DNA of 64,000 nt, taken from contig DATAZU010000015.1 of assembly GCA_036271875.1 (NCBI GenBank), positions 207,443-271,442 of the forward strand, given 5' to 3'. The notes below the pieces were generated by a model, which was not told the origin of the DNA, made no database searches, and worked only from the letters and a program-made list of their open reading frames with translations. The translations under genes and the position numbers were made by a program. Shown here piece after piece: positions 31,326 through 38,714 of this stretch (positions within the stretch are counted from its first letter, which is position 1; each line of letters starts with the position of its first letter). The stretch is from Galbitalea sp036271875. GTDB lineage: Bacteria > Actinomycetota > Actinomycetes > Actinomycetales > Microbacteriaceae.

Positions 31326-31625
31326 ATGCCTCGCTCGAATCGCCCCAGGGGACGCGCATCGAGTCGGGACGACGATGACGTCGACCTCGGCCGTGCGCTC
31401 ATCGGCCGGCTGGCCACCGAATCGAAACGCGATGGCCTCTGGAATGTCCAGCCGCTCGCCGCGGCATCCGCCACCAAGTTTTACGTCTGTCCTGGCTGCG
31501 GTCTCGAGATCGCGCCCGGTATTGCGCACACGGTCGCCTGGCGGGCCGACGGGATCATGGGCGAGGCGGATGATCTGGCCGCACGTCGGCACTGGCATCT
31601 GCACTGCTGGAAGATAAAGCAGTGA
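31326..31625 (+). CDS. Small actinobacterial protein with CPGC zinc-type motif
   Basis: A 99-aa hypothetical protein. The N-terminus is basic and acidic (RSNRPRGRASSRDDDDVDLG), the middle has TESKRDGLWNVQPLAAASAT, and the C-terminal half has FYVCPGCGLEIAPGIAHTVA and RRHWHLHCWKIKQ, giving a CxxC ... HxxHC-like metal site. It resembles a conserved actinobacterial small-protein family, often mis-annotated as ATP/GTP-binding. Its TGA stop overlaps the GTG start of the hydrolase (31622-31625), so the two are translated in one operon. Confidence 0.75.
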   Translation: MPRSNRPRGRASSRDDDDVDLGRALIGRLATESKRDGLWNVQPLAAASATKFYVCPGCGLEIAPGIAHTVAWRADGIMGEADDLAARRHWHLHCWKIKQ

Positions 31626-32344
31626 CATCGATCGAGATTCGCGGCGGGGTCGAACTCCCCGCGCGCCGTGAAGACATCGAGCTGCACACCTCCGATGGCA
31701 TCACGCTGGTCGGCGAGCTGGCACTCCCCGGGTCGGTGCCGCCGGTCGCGACGCTCGTGTTCCTGCATCCGCTTCCGATCGGCGGTGGATTCATGGACTC
31801 GCACGTCATCCGCAAGGCCGCCGCCCGCCTGCCTGCCCTCGCGGACCTGGCCGTGCTGCGATTCAACTTCCGCGGTGTGACCTCGCCGCGCGGCACGTCG
31901 GAGGGGACGTTCGGCGACGGCATCCTCGAGGAGCACGACCTGGCTGCGGCCATGGAGTTCGTGAAGCAGCGTGCCCTGCCGCATCCGTGGCTCGTTGGCT
32001 GGTCCTTCGGCACGGAGGTGACACTCAAGTACGGCCTCGAGTTCCCGATCGACGGCGCCATCCTGCTGTCGCCTCCGCTCAAGCGCACCACGGAGGCCGA
32101 ACTCGCCCGGTGGGCGGGCAGCGGCAAGCGGCTGGTCGCCCTCATCCCCGAGCACGATGATTACCTGCAGCCGGCCGAGGCGCGCGACCGTTTTGCGGCG
32201 GTACCAGAATCCGAGCTGGTTGCAGTCGATGGCGCAAAGCACCTCTGGGTCGGCGAGAGCCAGGTCGCGCGGGTGCTCAACGAGATCGTTGGTCGCGTGA
32301 ATCCCGCTGCGAGCCCGCTGCCGACGGAGTATCCGGGGGGCTGA
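31622..32344 (+). CDS. Alpha/beta hydrolase (dienelactone-hydrolase-like)
   Basis: A 240-aa alpha/beta-hydrolase. The nucleophile elbow appears as GWSFGTEVTLKYGLEF (G-x-S-x-G). FLHPLPIGGGFMDSHVIR precedes an ALRFNFRGV-like oxyanion region, and PEHDDYLQPAE with DGAKHLWVGES supplies Asp and His. It belongs to the KANL3/TEX30-like alpha/beta hydrolase group. Substrate unknown. GTG 31622 overlaps the previous stop. A strong terminator-like hairpin follows at 32353. Confidence 0.85.
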   Translation: MTSIEIRGGVELPARREDIELHTSDGITLVGELALPGSVPPVATLVFLHPLPIGGGFMDSHVIRKAAARLPALADLAVLRFNFRGVTSPRGTSEGTFGDGILEEHDLAAAMEFVKQRALPHPWLVGWSFGTEVTLKYGLEFPIDGAILLSPPLKRTTEAELARWAGSGKRLVALIPEHDDYLQPAEARDRFAAVPESELVAVDGAKHLWVGESQVARVLNEIVGRVNPAASPLPTEYPGG

Positions 32345-32352
32345 GTCAGAAA

Positions 32353-32384
32353 GCAGCGGGGACGCCGTCCCGGGCCGCTGTTTT
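32353..32384 (+). terminator. Rho-independent-type terminator
   Basis: GCAGCGG/CCGCTG outer stem and GGGAC/GTCCC inner stem, followed by TTTTCT, 9 bp after the hydrolase stop. Confidence 0.8.
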
Positions 32385-32670
32385 CTCGAAAATCCCCATT
32401 CGATCGCTCGACGCCGCGCGTTCTGTAGGAGATATGCGCTGGCTGGCGCGCCGAACAGAACAAATCGGCCGGTTCACGCCCAGGCGTCCTGTTGTGCGAA
32501 CCAAACCTAAGGACGATTGGGCCGGGCGACACGAACCAAGGACTTTCTCCGCCGCCGACGGCCGCTTGTCCTAAGAATTCGACCCGACCGGCCCAATCGG
32601 TTCTTGATTCGCGACGTGCCCCCGACAATTACCGCGCCGCAGCCATCCGCGCTGCGTTATACACCGCGCG
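32385..32670. other. Structured intergenic region before the permease
   Basis: About 286 bp with no supported gene. Inverted arms GATTGGGCCGG (32515-32525) and CCGGCCCAATC (32588-32598) enclose 62 bp, and CTAAGGAC / GTCCTAAG form a second pair overlapping them, so an extended RNA or DNA fold is likely. A 46-codon frame at 32434 was judged unconvincing. Confidence 0.4.
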
Positions 32671-33735
32671 CTACAGCTCGTTCTGCCGCGGGATGATCAC
32701 CTGTTTGATGATGAGCAGGATGGATGCGGCAATCGGGATGGCGACCAGCGCTCCGAGCACGCCCAGCAGCGTTCCACCGGCGAGCGCCGCGATGACGACG
32801 ACGACACCCGGGACCGAAACCGCGGTACGCATGATGCGCGGGCTGATGACGTACGCCTCGACCTGCATGTAGATCAGGTAGTAGATAGCGACCACCAGCA
32901 CGCTCGGATATCCGTTGAACGCCCAAACGCCGAGGGTAATGACGACGGCGGCCGAGATGGTGCCAACCAACGGGATAAGCGACCCGAGCAGAGCGATGAA
33001 GGCGAGCAGTAGCGCATAGTCGACCGGTATCCCGAACAACGGGAAGATCAACTGCAGGAACAGGAATGACAGGATGCCGTTGGTGAGGCCGAGCGCGCCC
33101 TGGCCCATGACGTATTTTCCGACCGCCTCGGTGATCTGCTCGGCGATGTCGATGAATCCGGGTCGTTTGGATGCTGGCACCAACTGGTACAGCCCTCGCT
33201 TGATCGTGCCGAGCGACGACACGAAGTACAGGGTCAGGATGAAGATGACGACGGCGCCGGCAAGACCCGAGGCGATCACGACCCCGGTTGAAAACAGGCC
33301 GCCAAAGATCGTTGAGACATTCAGTCCTTTGACGAAGGCGTTGTACGAGGACTCGACCGTCTTCACGTCCAGCCACGGATAGTTGTGTTGGACGTTGGAC
33401 CAGAAGGTGCCCTTGGTGATGGACGGCAGGAAGTCCTTCTGCACGACCTTGATGAGCTTGCTCACCTGGTCGATGATGACCGGGATCAGCGCGAAAACCA
33501 GACCGGCGAACGCGGCAAGCAGCGCAACGAGGACCGTGATGATGGCGAGCACTCGCGGCCAGCCGTGTCGAGCCAGAAACGAGACGAGCGGGTCAAGACC
33601 GAGTGCGAGGAAGAGCGCCGCGCCGACATAGGTGAGGATGGTCGACAGCGACCCAACCGCGGCACCGATGGCAATCGCGACGATAACTCCGAGACCGCCG
33701 AAGAGGCCGAGTCGGAACGAGTTCTGGATCTTCAA
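32671..33735 (-). CDS. AI-2E family transporter (PerM-like)
   Basis: A 354-aa inner-membrane permease with about eight membrane segments. Family signs: YVGAALFLALGLDPLVSFLA, FALIPVIIDQVSKLIKVVQK, LFGIPVDYALLLAFIALLGS, LIPLVGTISAAVVITLG and VEAYVISPRIMRTAVSVPGV. The family includes exporters of the autoinducer AI-2 but also antiporters; its substrate here is unknown. It is transcribed on the minus strand, 42 bp downstream of the coiled-coil gene, probably one operon. Confidence 0.88.
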   Translation of the reverse strand: MKIQNSFRLGLFGGLGVIVAIAIGAAVGSLSTILTYVGAALFLALGLDPLVSFLARHGWPRVLAIITVLVALLAAFAGLVFALIPVIIDQVSKLIKVVQKDFLPSITKGTFWSNVQHNYPWLDVKTVESSYNAFVKGLNVSTIFGGLFSTGVVIASGLAGAVVIFILTLYFVSSLGTIKRGLYQLVPASKRPGFIDIAEQITEAVGKYVMGQGALGLTNGILSFLFLQLIFPLFGIPVDYALLLAFIALLGSLIPLVGTISAAVVITLGVWAFNGYPSVLVVAIYYLIYMQVEAYVISPRIMRTAVSVPGVVVVIAALAGGTLLGVLGALVAIPIAASILLIIKQVIIPRQNEL

Positions 33736-33777
33736 CGAGCGCCTCTCGGTCGGCTGAGCGTTCGAGAGAACGAGCGC

Positions 33778-35664
33778 TTAGTCCTGGCTGGAAACCTTTT
33801 CTGCCTGTGACAATACCCCGCGCAGCGATTCGAAGTAGCCCGCCACGGCCTCGCGCTCGGAACGAATCTGGGACAGACGCTCCTCGGCATCCGCGAGTAG
33901 CTCGGCGGACTGCTTCTCCGCGTCCGCGACCAGCGTCTTCGCCTGGGCGTTCGAATCCGCGAGCAGTTTCGTCGACTCCCGGGCCGCGCTGTCGCGCAGT
34001 GCGTTCGCTGCAGCACGCGTCCCGGCGTCGTAGTCGTCGGTTTCGGCGACCTTGTCTTTGGCGCGTTGCTGCGCCTCGGTGAGCTGCGCCTGCGCCTCAT
34101 CCAGGTACTTCTGCATCTGCGCGGATGCCTCCTGCTGCTTGGCGAGCGACTCTTTTTCCGCCTCGTCGCGCTGTGTCTTCAGCTCGATGTCGAGGTCGAG
34201 TCTGGCTTGCTCGCCGGCTCGGGCAATCGTCGTCGTGGACTCTTCGCTGTCGTGCGCGATCTTCGCGCGGACCGTTTCGCTTTCGTGTTCGAGCGCGGCA
34301 CGCTGCCTTGCAATGTCGCGGGCGAGGTCCTTGCGAGCCTTATCGACGTCGTGGTTCAGCTTGGTGCGGGTCTGCGTTGTTTCCGCCTCGAGAGCCGCAC
34401 GGGCCGCAGCGGTCTCCGCCTCGAGCGCGGCCTTCGCCTCTGCGGTGTCCGCTGCGATCGTGGCGGCAGACTCGGCCTGTGCCGCTGCGATGCTGGCATC
34501 GCTCTCGGCCTTGGCTGCGTCGATGTTCGCACGAGCCTCTGCTGTTGCCCGTTCGAGTTCGCTGCGCGCGGCAGCGGTGTCGCGGGTGAGTGCGCCGCGG
34601 GCGGTCTTGACCTCGTTGTCGAGCGCGGAGCGGCGGGTCTTGAGCTCCTGCTCCAGGTCTGCGGTGCGCGTGGCGATGTCCTGCTCGAGGGCGGCCGTGC
34701 GCGACGTGATCTCGTTCTCGAGCTCGGCGCGGCGGGAGTTGATTTCGTTGTTCAGTTCGGTGCGTCGCGACTCCATCTCGTTCTCGAGTGTCGCGCGCTG
34801 CGTCGCGTTCTCGTTGGCGAGCGTCGCGCGCGTTGCCTGCGTCTCGTTCTCGAGTTCGGCGCGTGCCTTCTCGGTGTCCTGTGCGAGCTCGGCTCGACCG
34901 GTGCTAATCTCACGCGCCAGGTCGGTGCGTCCCTGCTCGATGTCGCGCTCGAGGTCGCTACGCTGCTTCGCATTGTCGGCCTCGAAGTCCGCGCGAGCCT
35001 GCGCTGTCTCTCGAGCGAGAACGGCGGCCGCTTCGCGGGCCTCCTCGGACTCGCGCACGGCGGCGGCCTTGAGCTCCGCGATTTCGCGCTCGCCCGCAGC
35101 CGTCTGGGCTGCGGCCTCGCGCTTCGTTGTTGCCCGGGCCTCGGCAGCCTCGGTGGCAACCGCTCCCTGGACCGCTGCGGCCTCGCGCGCGGCATCCTGA
35201 ATCGTCGTCTCCGCCTGGGCGCGAGCGTGGTTCAGAACCTGCTGCGCTTCGGAATTGGCGGATGCGCGGATCTTGTCGGCTTCCGCGGTGGCGTCTGCGA
35301 CGAGTCGGTTGGCATGCTCGACGGTTTCGTCGCGAAGCTTCGTTACCTCCGCCTGCACCTGCGCGCGCAACTTCTCGGCGTCGATGTCGGCCTGGCTGAT
35401 GAGTCGCATCGACTGCTCTTCGGCGACGCGGAGGGTGCTTTCGAGCTTCGTGCCGAGACCGGAATAGGTTGGCGTGCCGGTCTCGTCCAGCTCGGCCTGC
35501 AGGTCTTCGGCTACCGCGGAGAGGCGCTTGATTTCCTTGGTGGCCTCGGTGCGATCGTGGTTGGCCTGGAGGAGTTCGCGGCGGAGATCCGTGATCGTGC
35601 GATCGACATCCTCTTTGCGGTATCCGCGCAGTTCGGTGCCAAAATCCTGTGTCTCGCCAGCCAA
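33778..35664 (-). CDS. Large coiled-coil DivIVA/Scy-like polarity protein
   Basis: A 628-aa protein almost entirely coiled coil. The N-terminal ~45 residues hold the DivIVA-like FGTELRGYRKEDVDRTITDL membrane-binding region; then comes a long Ala/Glu/Arg array with a seven/eleven-residue period, including repeats of the kind ARAELENETQATRATLANEN and TARGALTRDTAAARSELERA. Heptad and hendecad repeats are typical of Scy/FilP-type polarisome scaffolds. The start TTG at 35664 is chosen because AAAGGGG sits 6 nt upstream. No cysteines or catalytic motifs. It likely acts at the cell pole or tip. Confidence 0.8.
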   Translation of the reverse strand: MAGETQDFGTELRGYRKEDVDRTITDLRRELLQANHDRTEATKEIKRLSAVAEDLQAELDETGTPTYSGLGTKLESTLRVAEEQSMRLISQADIDAEKLRAQVQAEVTKLRDETVEHANRLVADATAEADKIRASANSEAQQVLNHARAQAETTIQDAAREAAAVQGAVATEAAEARATTKREAAAQTAAGEREIAELKAAAVRESEEAREAAAVLARETAQARADFEADNAKQRSDLERDIEQGRTDLAREISTGRAELAQDTEKARAELENETQATRATLANENATQRATLENEMESRRTELNNEINSRRAELENEITSRTAALEQDIATRTADLEQELKTRRSALDNEVKTARGALTRDTAAARSELERATAEARANIDAAKAESDASIAAAQAESAATIAADTAEAKAALEAETAAARAALEAETTQTRTKLNHDVDKARKDLARDIARQRAALEHESETVRAKIAHDSEESTTTIARAGEQARLDLDIELKTQRDEAEKESLAKQQEASAQMQKYLDEAQAQLTEAQQRAKDKVAETDDYDAGTRAAANALRDSAARESTKLLADSNAQAKTLVADAEKQSAELLADAEERLSQIRSEREAVAGYFESLRGVLSQAEKVSSQD

Positions 35665-35999
35665 TTCGGGCCCCTTTCGCGCAACCTGCAACGCGTTCGA
35701 GTTTAGCGAGCGGGGGAGTACGGCCGGAACCGTTCTTGAGGGACGCCAAGGTCGGCCAGCTGTGATCCATCCCAGCGCGTTGTCAGGGGATTCCCAGACG
35801 CACGGTTAGGCGGTCGCTCGGCGCATCCGCTAGCCTTGAACGTCTTTGTTGTTGCCGTCCATTCGTGACCTCGTGCCGCGGATCGGATCCTCCCGACTCG
35901 CGCCGAACGTGAGCGGCCAATCACCGCTTGTGAGAAGTCGCGGAGTTGGCGGGAGGTGCCAGACCCGCTTGGGTGCAGGGCAACACGATAGGAGAAGTC
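35665..35999. other. 335-bp divergent promoter region
   Basis: No gene found. TAGCCT at 35831-35836 could be a -10 element for the plus-strand membrane protein at 36000. GGAG (35991-35994) with 5-nt spacing supports that GTG start. Confidence 0.4.
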
Positions 36000-37742
36000 G
36001 TGCGATTTGTACTCGCAATAATTTGTTTTGTCGTTGCCCTGGGAACCATGGGCACAGGTATCGCGCAGCGGACCTTTCTTGCCGCTCCGAACCAGGTAAC
36101 CCTCAGTTCAACTGCGCATCAGGCGGCACCGGTCGTCGTTATTGATGGCGCAGCGCTTAATGCGTACCCCGAAACGCAGACCGTGAAGCTGGCGGGCTCG
36201 TCATCAGCGTTCGCCGCGTATGGTCGCACCCCGGATGTACTCGCCTGGGTCGGCAACACCAACTACACCGAGGTCAGCCTCAACAAGACGACCGGAAAGC
36301 TGCAGTCCAAGCTGCACCACGGCAAGGCCGATACCGTCCCGAATCCCGCCGGCTCCGACCTCTGGCTGCAGCAGTTCACGTTCGACCAGGCCAAGGACTT
36401 CCAGGCCAAGGTTCCCTCGACCATGTCTGTGCTTGCGGTATCCAACGGCAAGTCGGCGGCCCCGTCGACCGTCTCGGTGACCTGGCCGATCGACAACTCG
36501 ACGCCGTGGTCCGGCCCGCTCATCCTCGTCGGCGTTATCGCCCTCATCCTTGGCGTGATCTTCCTGCTCTGGGCCTTTAATCACCTTCGCCGTACGCGGG
36601 GTCCGCGTCGCACGCCGCAGCGGATGCCGAAGCTACCGAAGCAGCCGAGGTTCAAGACGCAGCCGCGCTCGATTTCGCGCGCTCCGGTGGCGAAGGGTCG
36701 TCGCGCGATCCGCAACTTCGCCGCGGTCGTTCCCGCTCTCGGAGTGACGGCGCTCCTGCTGGTCGGATGCTCGGCCGTTCCGGCGCCCACGATCGTGAAG
36801 ACGTCAACCACTGCTCCGAAGGCTGCGGCGGATGCGAACACCGAAGCACCGGCCGTTACGCGGGTGCAGTTGCAGAAAATCGTCACCAGGATCTCAGCGA
36901 CCGTGAAGAACGCTGACTCGAACTTCGACGCGAAGCTCATCAAGACCCGCATGGCTGGCCCGGCGCTCGATGAGCGTCTCGCGAACTACATCATCCGCAA
37001 GAACCATCCAACGCTGCAGGCCTCGGTCGCGATTCCGGCGACGCTCGGCAACTACAACCTGCCAGAGTCCAAGGACACCTGGCCGCGTTCGGTGTTCACC
37101 GTCGTCAAGACGAAGTCGACGTCGAGTCTCGAGTTCATCGCGCTCATGCTGATCCAGCAGAGCCCGCGATCGAACTACAAGGTCAACTACGCCGTGACCC
37201 TGCAACCGAACACGACGCTGCCGAGGGTCGCCCCGGTTACCGTTGGCACGAAGCGGCTCGATCCGAACATCGGTCTGCTGAAGCTGCCGCCGAGCGCCAT
37301 CGCCCTGGCCTACGGGCAGATCCTCGACCAGGACACCGCGGCATCCAGTTACAACCTGTTCGATTCGAAGGATGACGCGTTCCGCGAGCAGGTCGGCATC
37401 AAGTCCAAGCAGGCGCAGGCCGCCGACTTGCCGGCGACCGCGAAGCTGACATACACCAACTCGAGCGGCACCGGGCAGGTCGTAGCTCTCATCACGATCA
37501 ACTCCGGAGCACTCGTGGCGGTCGACCTCAACGAGACCGAGATCGTCAAGCCGGTTCAGGCCGGCGCGGCGGTCAGTGTCGAGGGGGCCATCGAGGCGTA
37601 CCTCGGCAAGGGCACGAGCACGGCCGGAATCACGGCGACCTACGGGGACCAGTTGCTCTTCTACGTACCTTCGGCCAGTTCAAAGGGCAAGATTGTCTTG
37701 CTGGGTTACAGCCAGGGTCTCGTCAACGCAAAGGAACTGTAG
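36000..37742 (+). CDS. Membrane-anchored hypothetical protein (DUF8094-like)
   Basis: A 580-aa protein conserved in actinobacteria, function unknown. Two hydrophobic segments: residues ~3-24 (VLAIICFVVALGTMGTGIAQ) and ~170-195 (LILVGVIALILGVIFLLWAF), with a basic, proline-rich cytoplasmic stretch after it (RTRGPRRTPQRMPKLPKQPR). A third hydrophobic run with LLLVGCSAVPAP resembles a lipobox and suggests a fused lipoprotein half. The C-terminal ~280 residues look like an extracytoplasmic domain (DUF8094-type). GTG 36000 has a good ribosome site. It overlaps the thioredoxin/TPR gene by one base, so they likely work together. Confidence 0.7.
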   Translation: MRFVLAIICFVVALGTMGTGIAQRTFLAAPNQVTLSSTAHQAAPVVVIDGAALNAYPETQTVKLAGSSSAFAAYGRTPDVLAWVGNTNYTEVSLNKTTGKLQSKLHHGKADTVPNPAGSDLWLQQFTFDQAKDFQAKVPSTMSVLAVSNGKSAAPSTVSVTWPIDNSTPWSGPLILVGVIALILGVIFLLWAFNHLRRTRGPRRTPQRMPKLPKQPRFKTQPRSISRAPVAKGRRAIRNFAAVVPALGVTALLLVGCSAVPAPTIVKTSTTAPKAAADANTEAPAVTRVQLQKIVTRISATVKNADSNFDAKLIKTRMAGPALDERLANYIIRKNHPTLQASVAIPATLGNYNLPESKDTWPRSVFTVVKTKSTSSLEFIALMLIQQSPRSNYKVNYAVTLQPNTTLPRVAPVTVGTKRLDPNIGLLKLPPSAIALAYGQILDQDTAASSYNLFDSKDDAFREQVGIKSKQAQAADLPATAKLTYTNSSGTGQVVALITINSGALVAVDLNETEIVKPVQAGAAVSVEGAIEAYLGKGTSTAGITATYGDQLLFYVPSASSKGKIVLLGYSQGLVNAKEL

Positions 37743-38629
37743 TGGCCACAAACACGCCGATTTCTCCCGCTAGCCTGCGGGGCGCGGTCGACCTGTCCGG
37801 TCTCGTCAACCCGCGTCCGCAGGGCACGGCCGGTGCATCCTCCTCGGCGACGATCGAGGCGACGGATGCAAACTTCGGGCAGGTGCTCGAGCTCTCGAAG
37901 ACCGTCCCGGCCATCCTCGAGTTCTACGGCCAGGGCATCGAGCCGGTCCTCGGGTCTCTCGTTGAGTCGTTCGGCGGCAAGCTTGCGCACGTGGTTGTCG
38001 ATGGCCCACGCAACCCGCAGCTGGTGCAGTCACTCAAGGTGCAGCAGGTTCCGACGGTGCTTGCCGTGATCGGTGGGCGTGTGCTTCCGCTCTACGTCGG
38101 TGACTATCCGGAGGCGGAGGTTCGCCAGGTCTTCGACCAGGTGCTGACCGTGGCGCAGCAGGAGGGTGTCACCGGCACAGTGCCGGGAGCGGATGCGGCT
38201 GCCGAACCCGTTGAGGAGCCGCTGCCACCGCACCACCAGGAAGCGTTCGATGCAATTTCGGCGGGCGACTACGCGACCGCCATCGCGGAATACAAGACGG
38301 CGATCGCGCAGAACCCGCGCGATGCGCTCGCCGTCGCCGGACTCGCTCAGGTTTCGCTGTTGCAGAGGCTCGACGGGAAGCTGGCCGACGACATCCGTGC
38401 CGCTGCTGCCACCGGCGGGCTCGACGCACAGCTCGCTCTGGCCGATCTCGAGCTCAGCCTCGGGGATGCCGCTGCCGCGTTCGACCTGCTGCTCACGCTG
38501 TTCCCGGATCAGGATGCTGCGGACAAGAATACGGTTCGCCAGCGAGTGCTCGACTATTTCGAGATTCTCGGCGCGGAAGACCCCGTCGTCGTGGCTGCTC
38601 GTCGGCGCCTGACCGGGCTGCTCTACTAG
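37742..38629 (+). CDS. Thioredoxin-fold/TPR protein (YbbN/CnoX-like)
   Basis: A 295-aa protein. The first ~120 residues are thioredoxin-like (VPAILEFYGQGIEPVLGSLV, VQQVPTVLAVIGGRVLPLYV with the cis-proline), but the active-site CxxC is replaced by YGQGIEP, so it cannot act as a disulfide reductase. The rest is TPR-like (AGDYATAIAEYKTAIAQNPR, LADDIRAAAATGGLDAQLAL). This matches CnoX/YbbN holdases that pair with GroEL or DnaK. GTG start overlaps the stop of the upstream membrane protein by 1 bp. It converges with glgB across palindromic repeat copy 3. Confidence 0.9.
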   Translation: MATNTPISPASLRGAVDLSGLVNPRPQGTAGASSSATIEATDANFGQVLELSKTVPAILEFYGQGIEPVLGSLVESFGGKLAHVVVDGPRNPQLVQSLKVQQVPTVLAVIGGRVLPLYVGDYPEAEVRQVFDQVLTVAQQEGVTGTVPGADAAAEPVEEPLPPHHQEAFDAISAGDYATAIAEYKTAIAQNPRDALAVAGLAQVSLLQRLDGKLADDIRAAAATGGLDAQLALADLELSLGDAAAAFDLLLTLFPDQDAADKNTVRQRVLDYFEILGAEDPVVVAARRRLTGLLY

Positions 38630-38641
38630 CCGCCTTCTCGC

Positions 38642-38707
38642 TTTTGCCCCCGTAGGGAGCGTCTGCGCCCTTTCAAACGGGCGCAAACGCTCCCTACGGG
38701 GGCAAAA
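38642..38707. repeat. Intergenic palindromic repeat, copy 3
   Basis: The best-preserved copy: TTTTGCCCCCGTAGGGAGCG and CGCTCCCTACGGGGGCAAAA are exact 20-bp outer arms, with TGCGCCC / GGGCGCA inner arms and a short loop. It lies between the convergent ybbN-like and glgB genes. Confidence 0.85.
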
Positions 38708-38714
38708 GGCGGGG

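Noticed and set aside
32434..32574. A 46-codon frame with a nearby AGGAG
   Set aside because: Spacing to the start is too short, and the interval is better explained by its inverted repeats.
34066..35706. A 546-codon plus-strand frame opposite the coiled-coil gene
   Set aside because: The repetitive real gene keeps the opposite frame open by chance.
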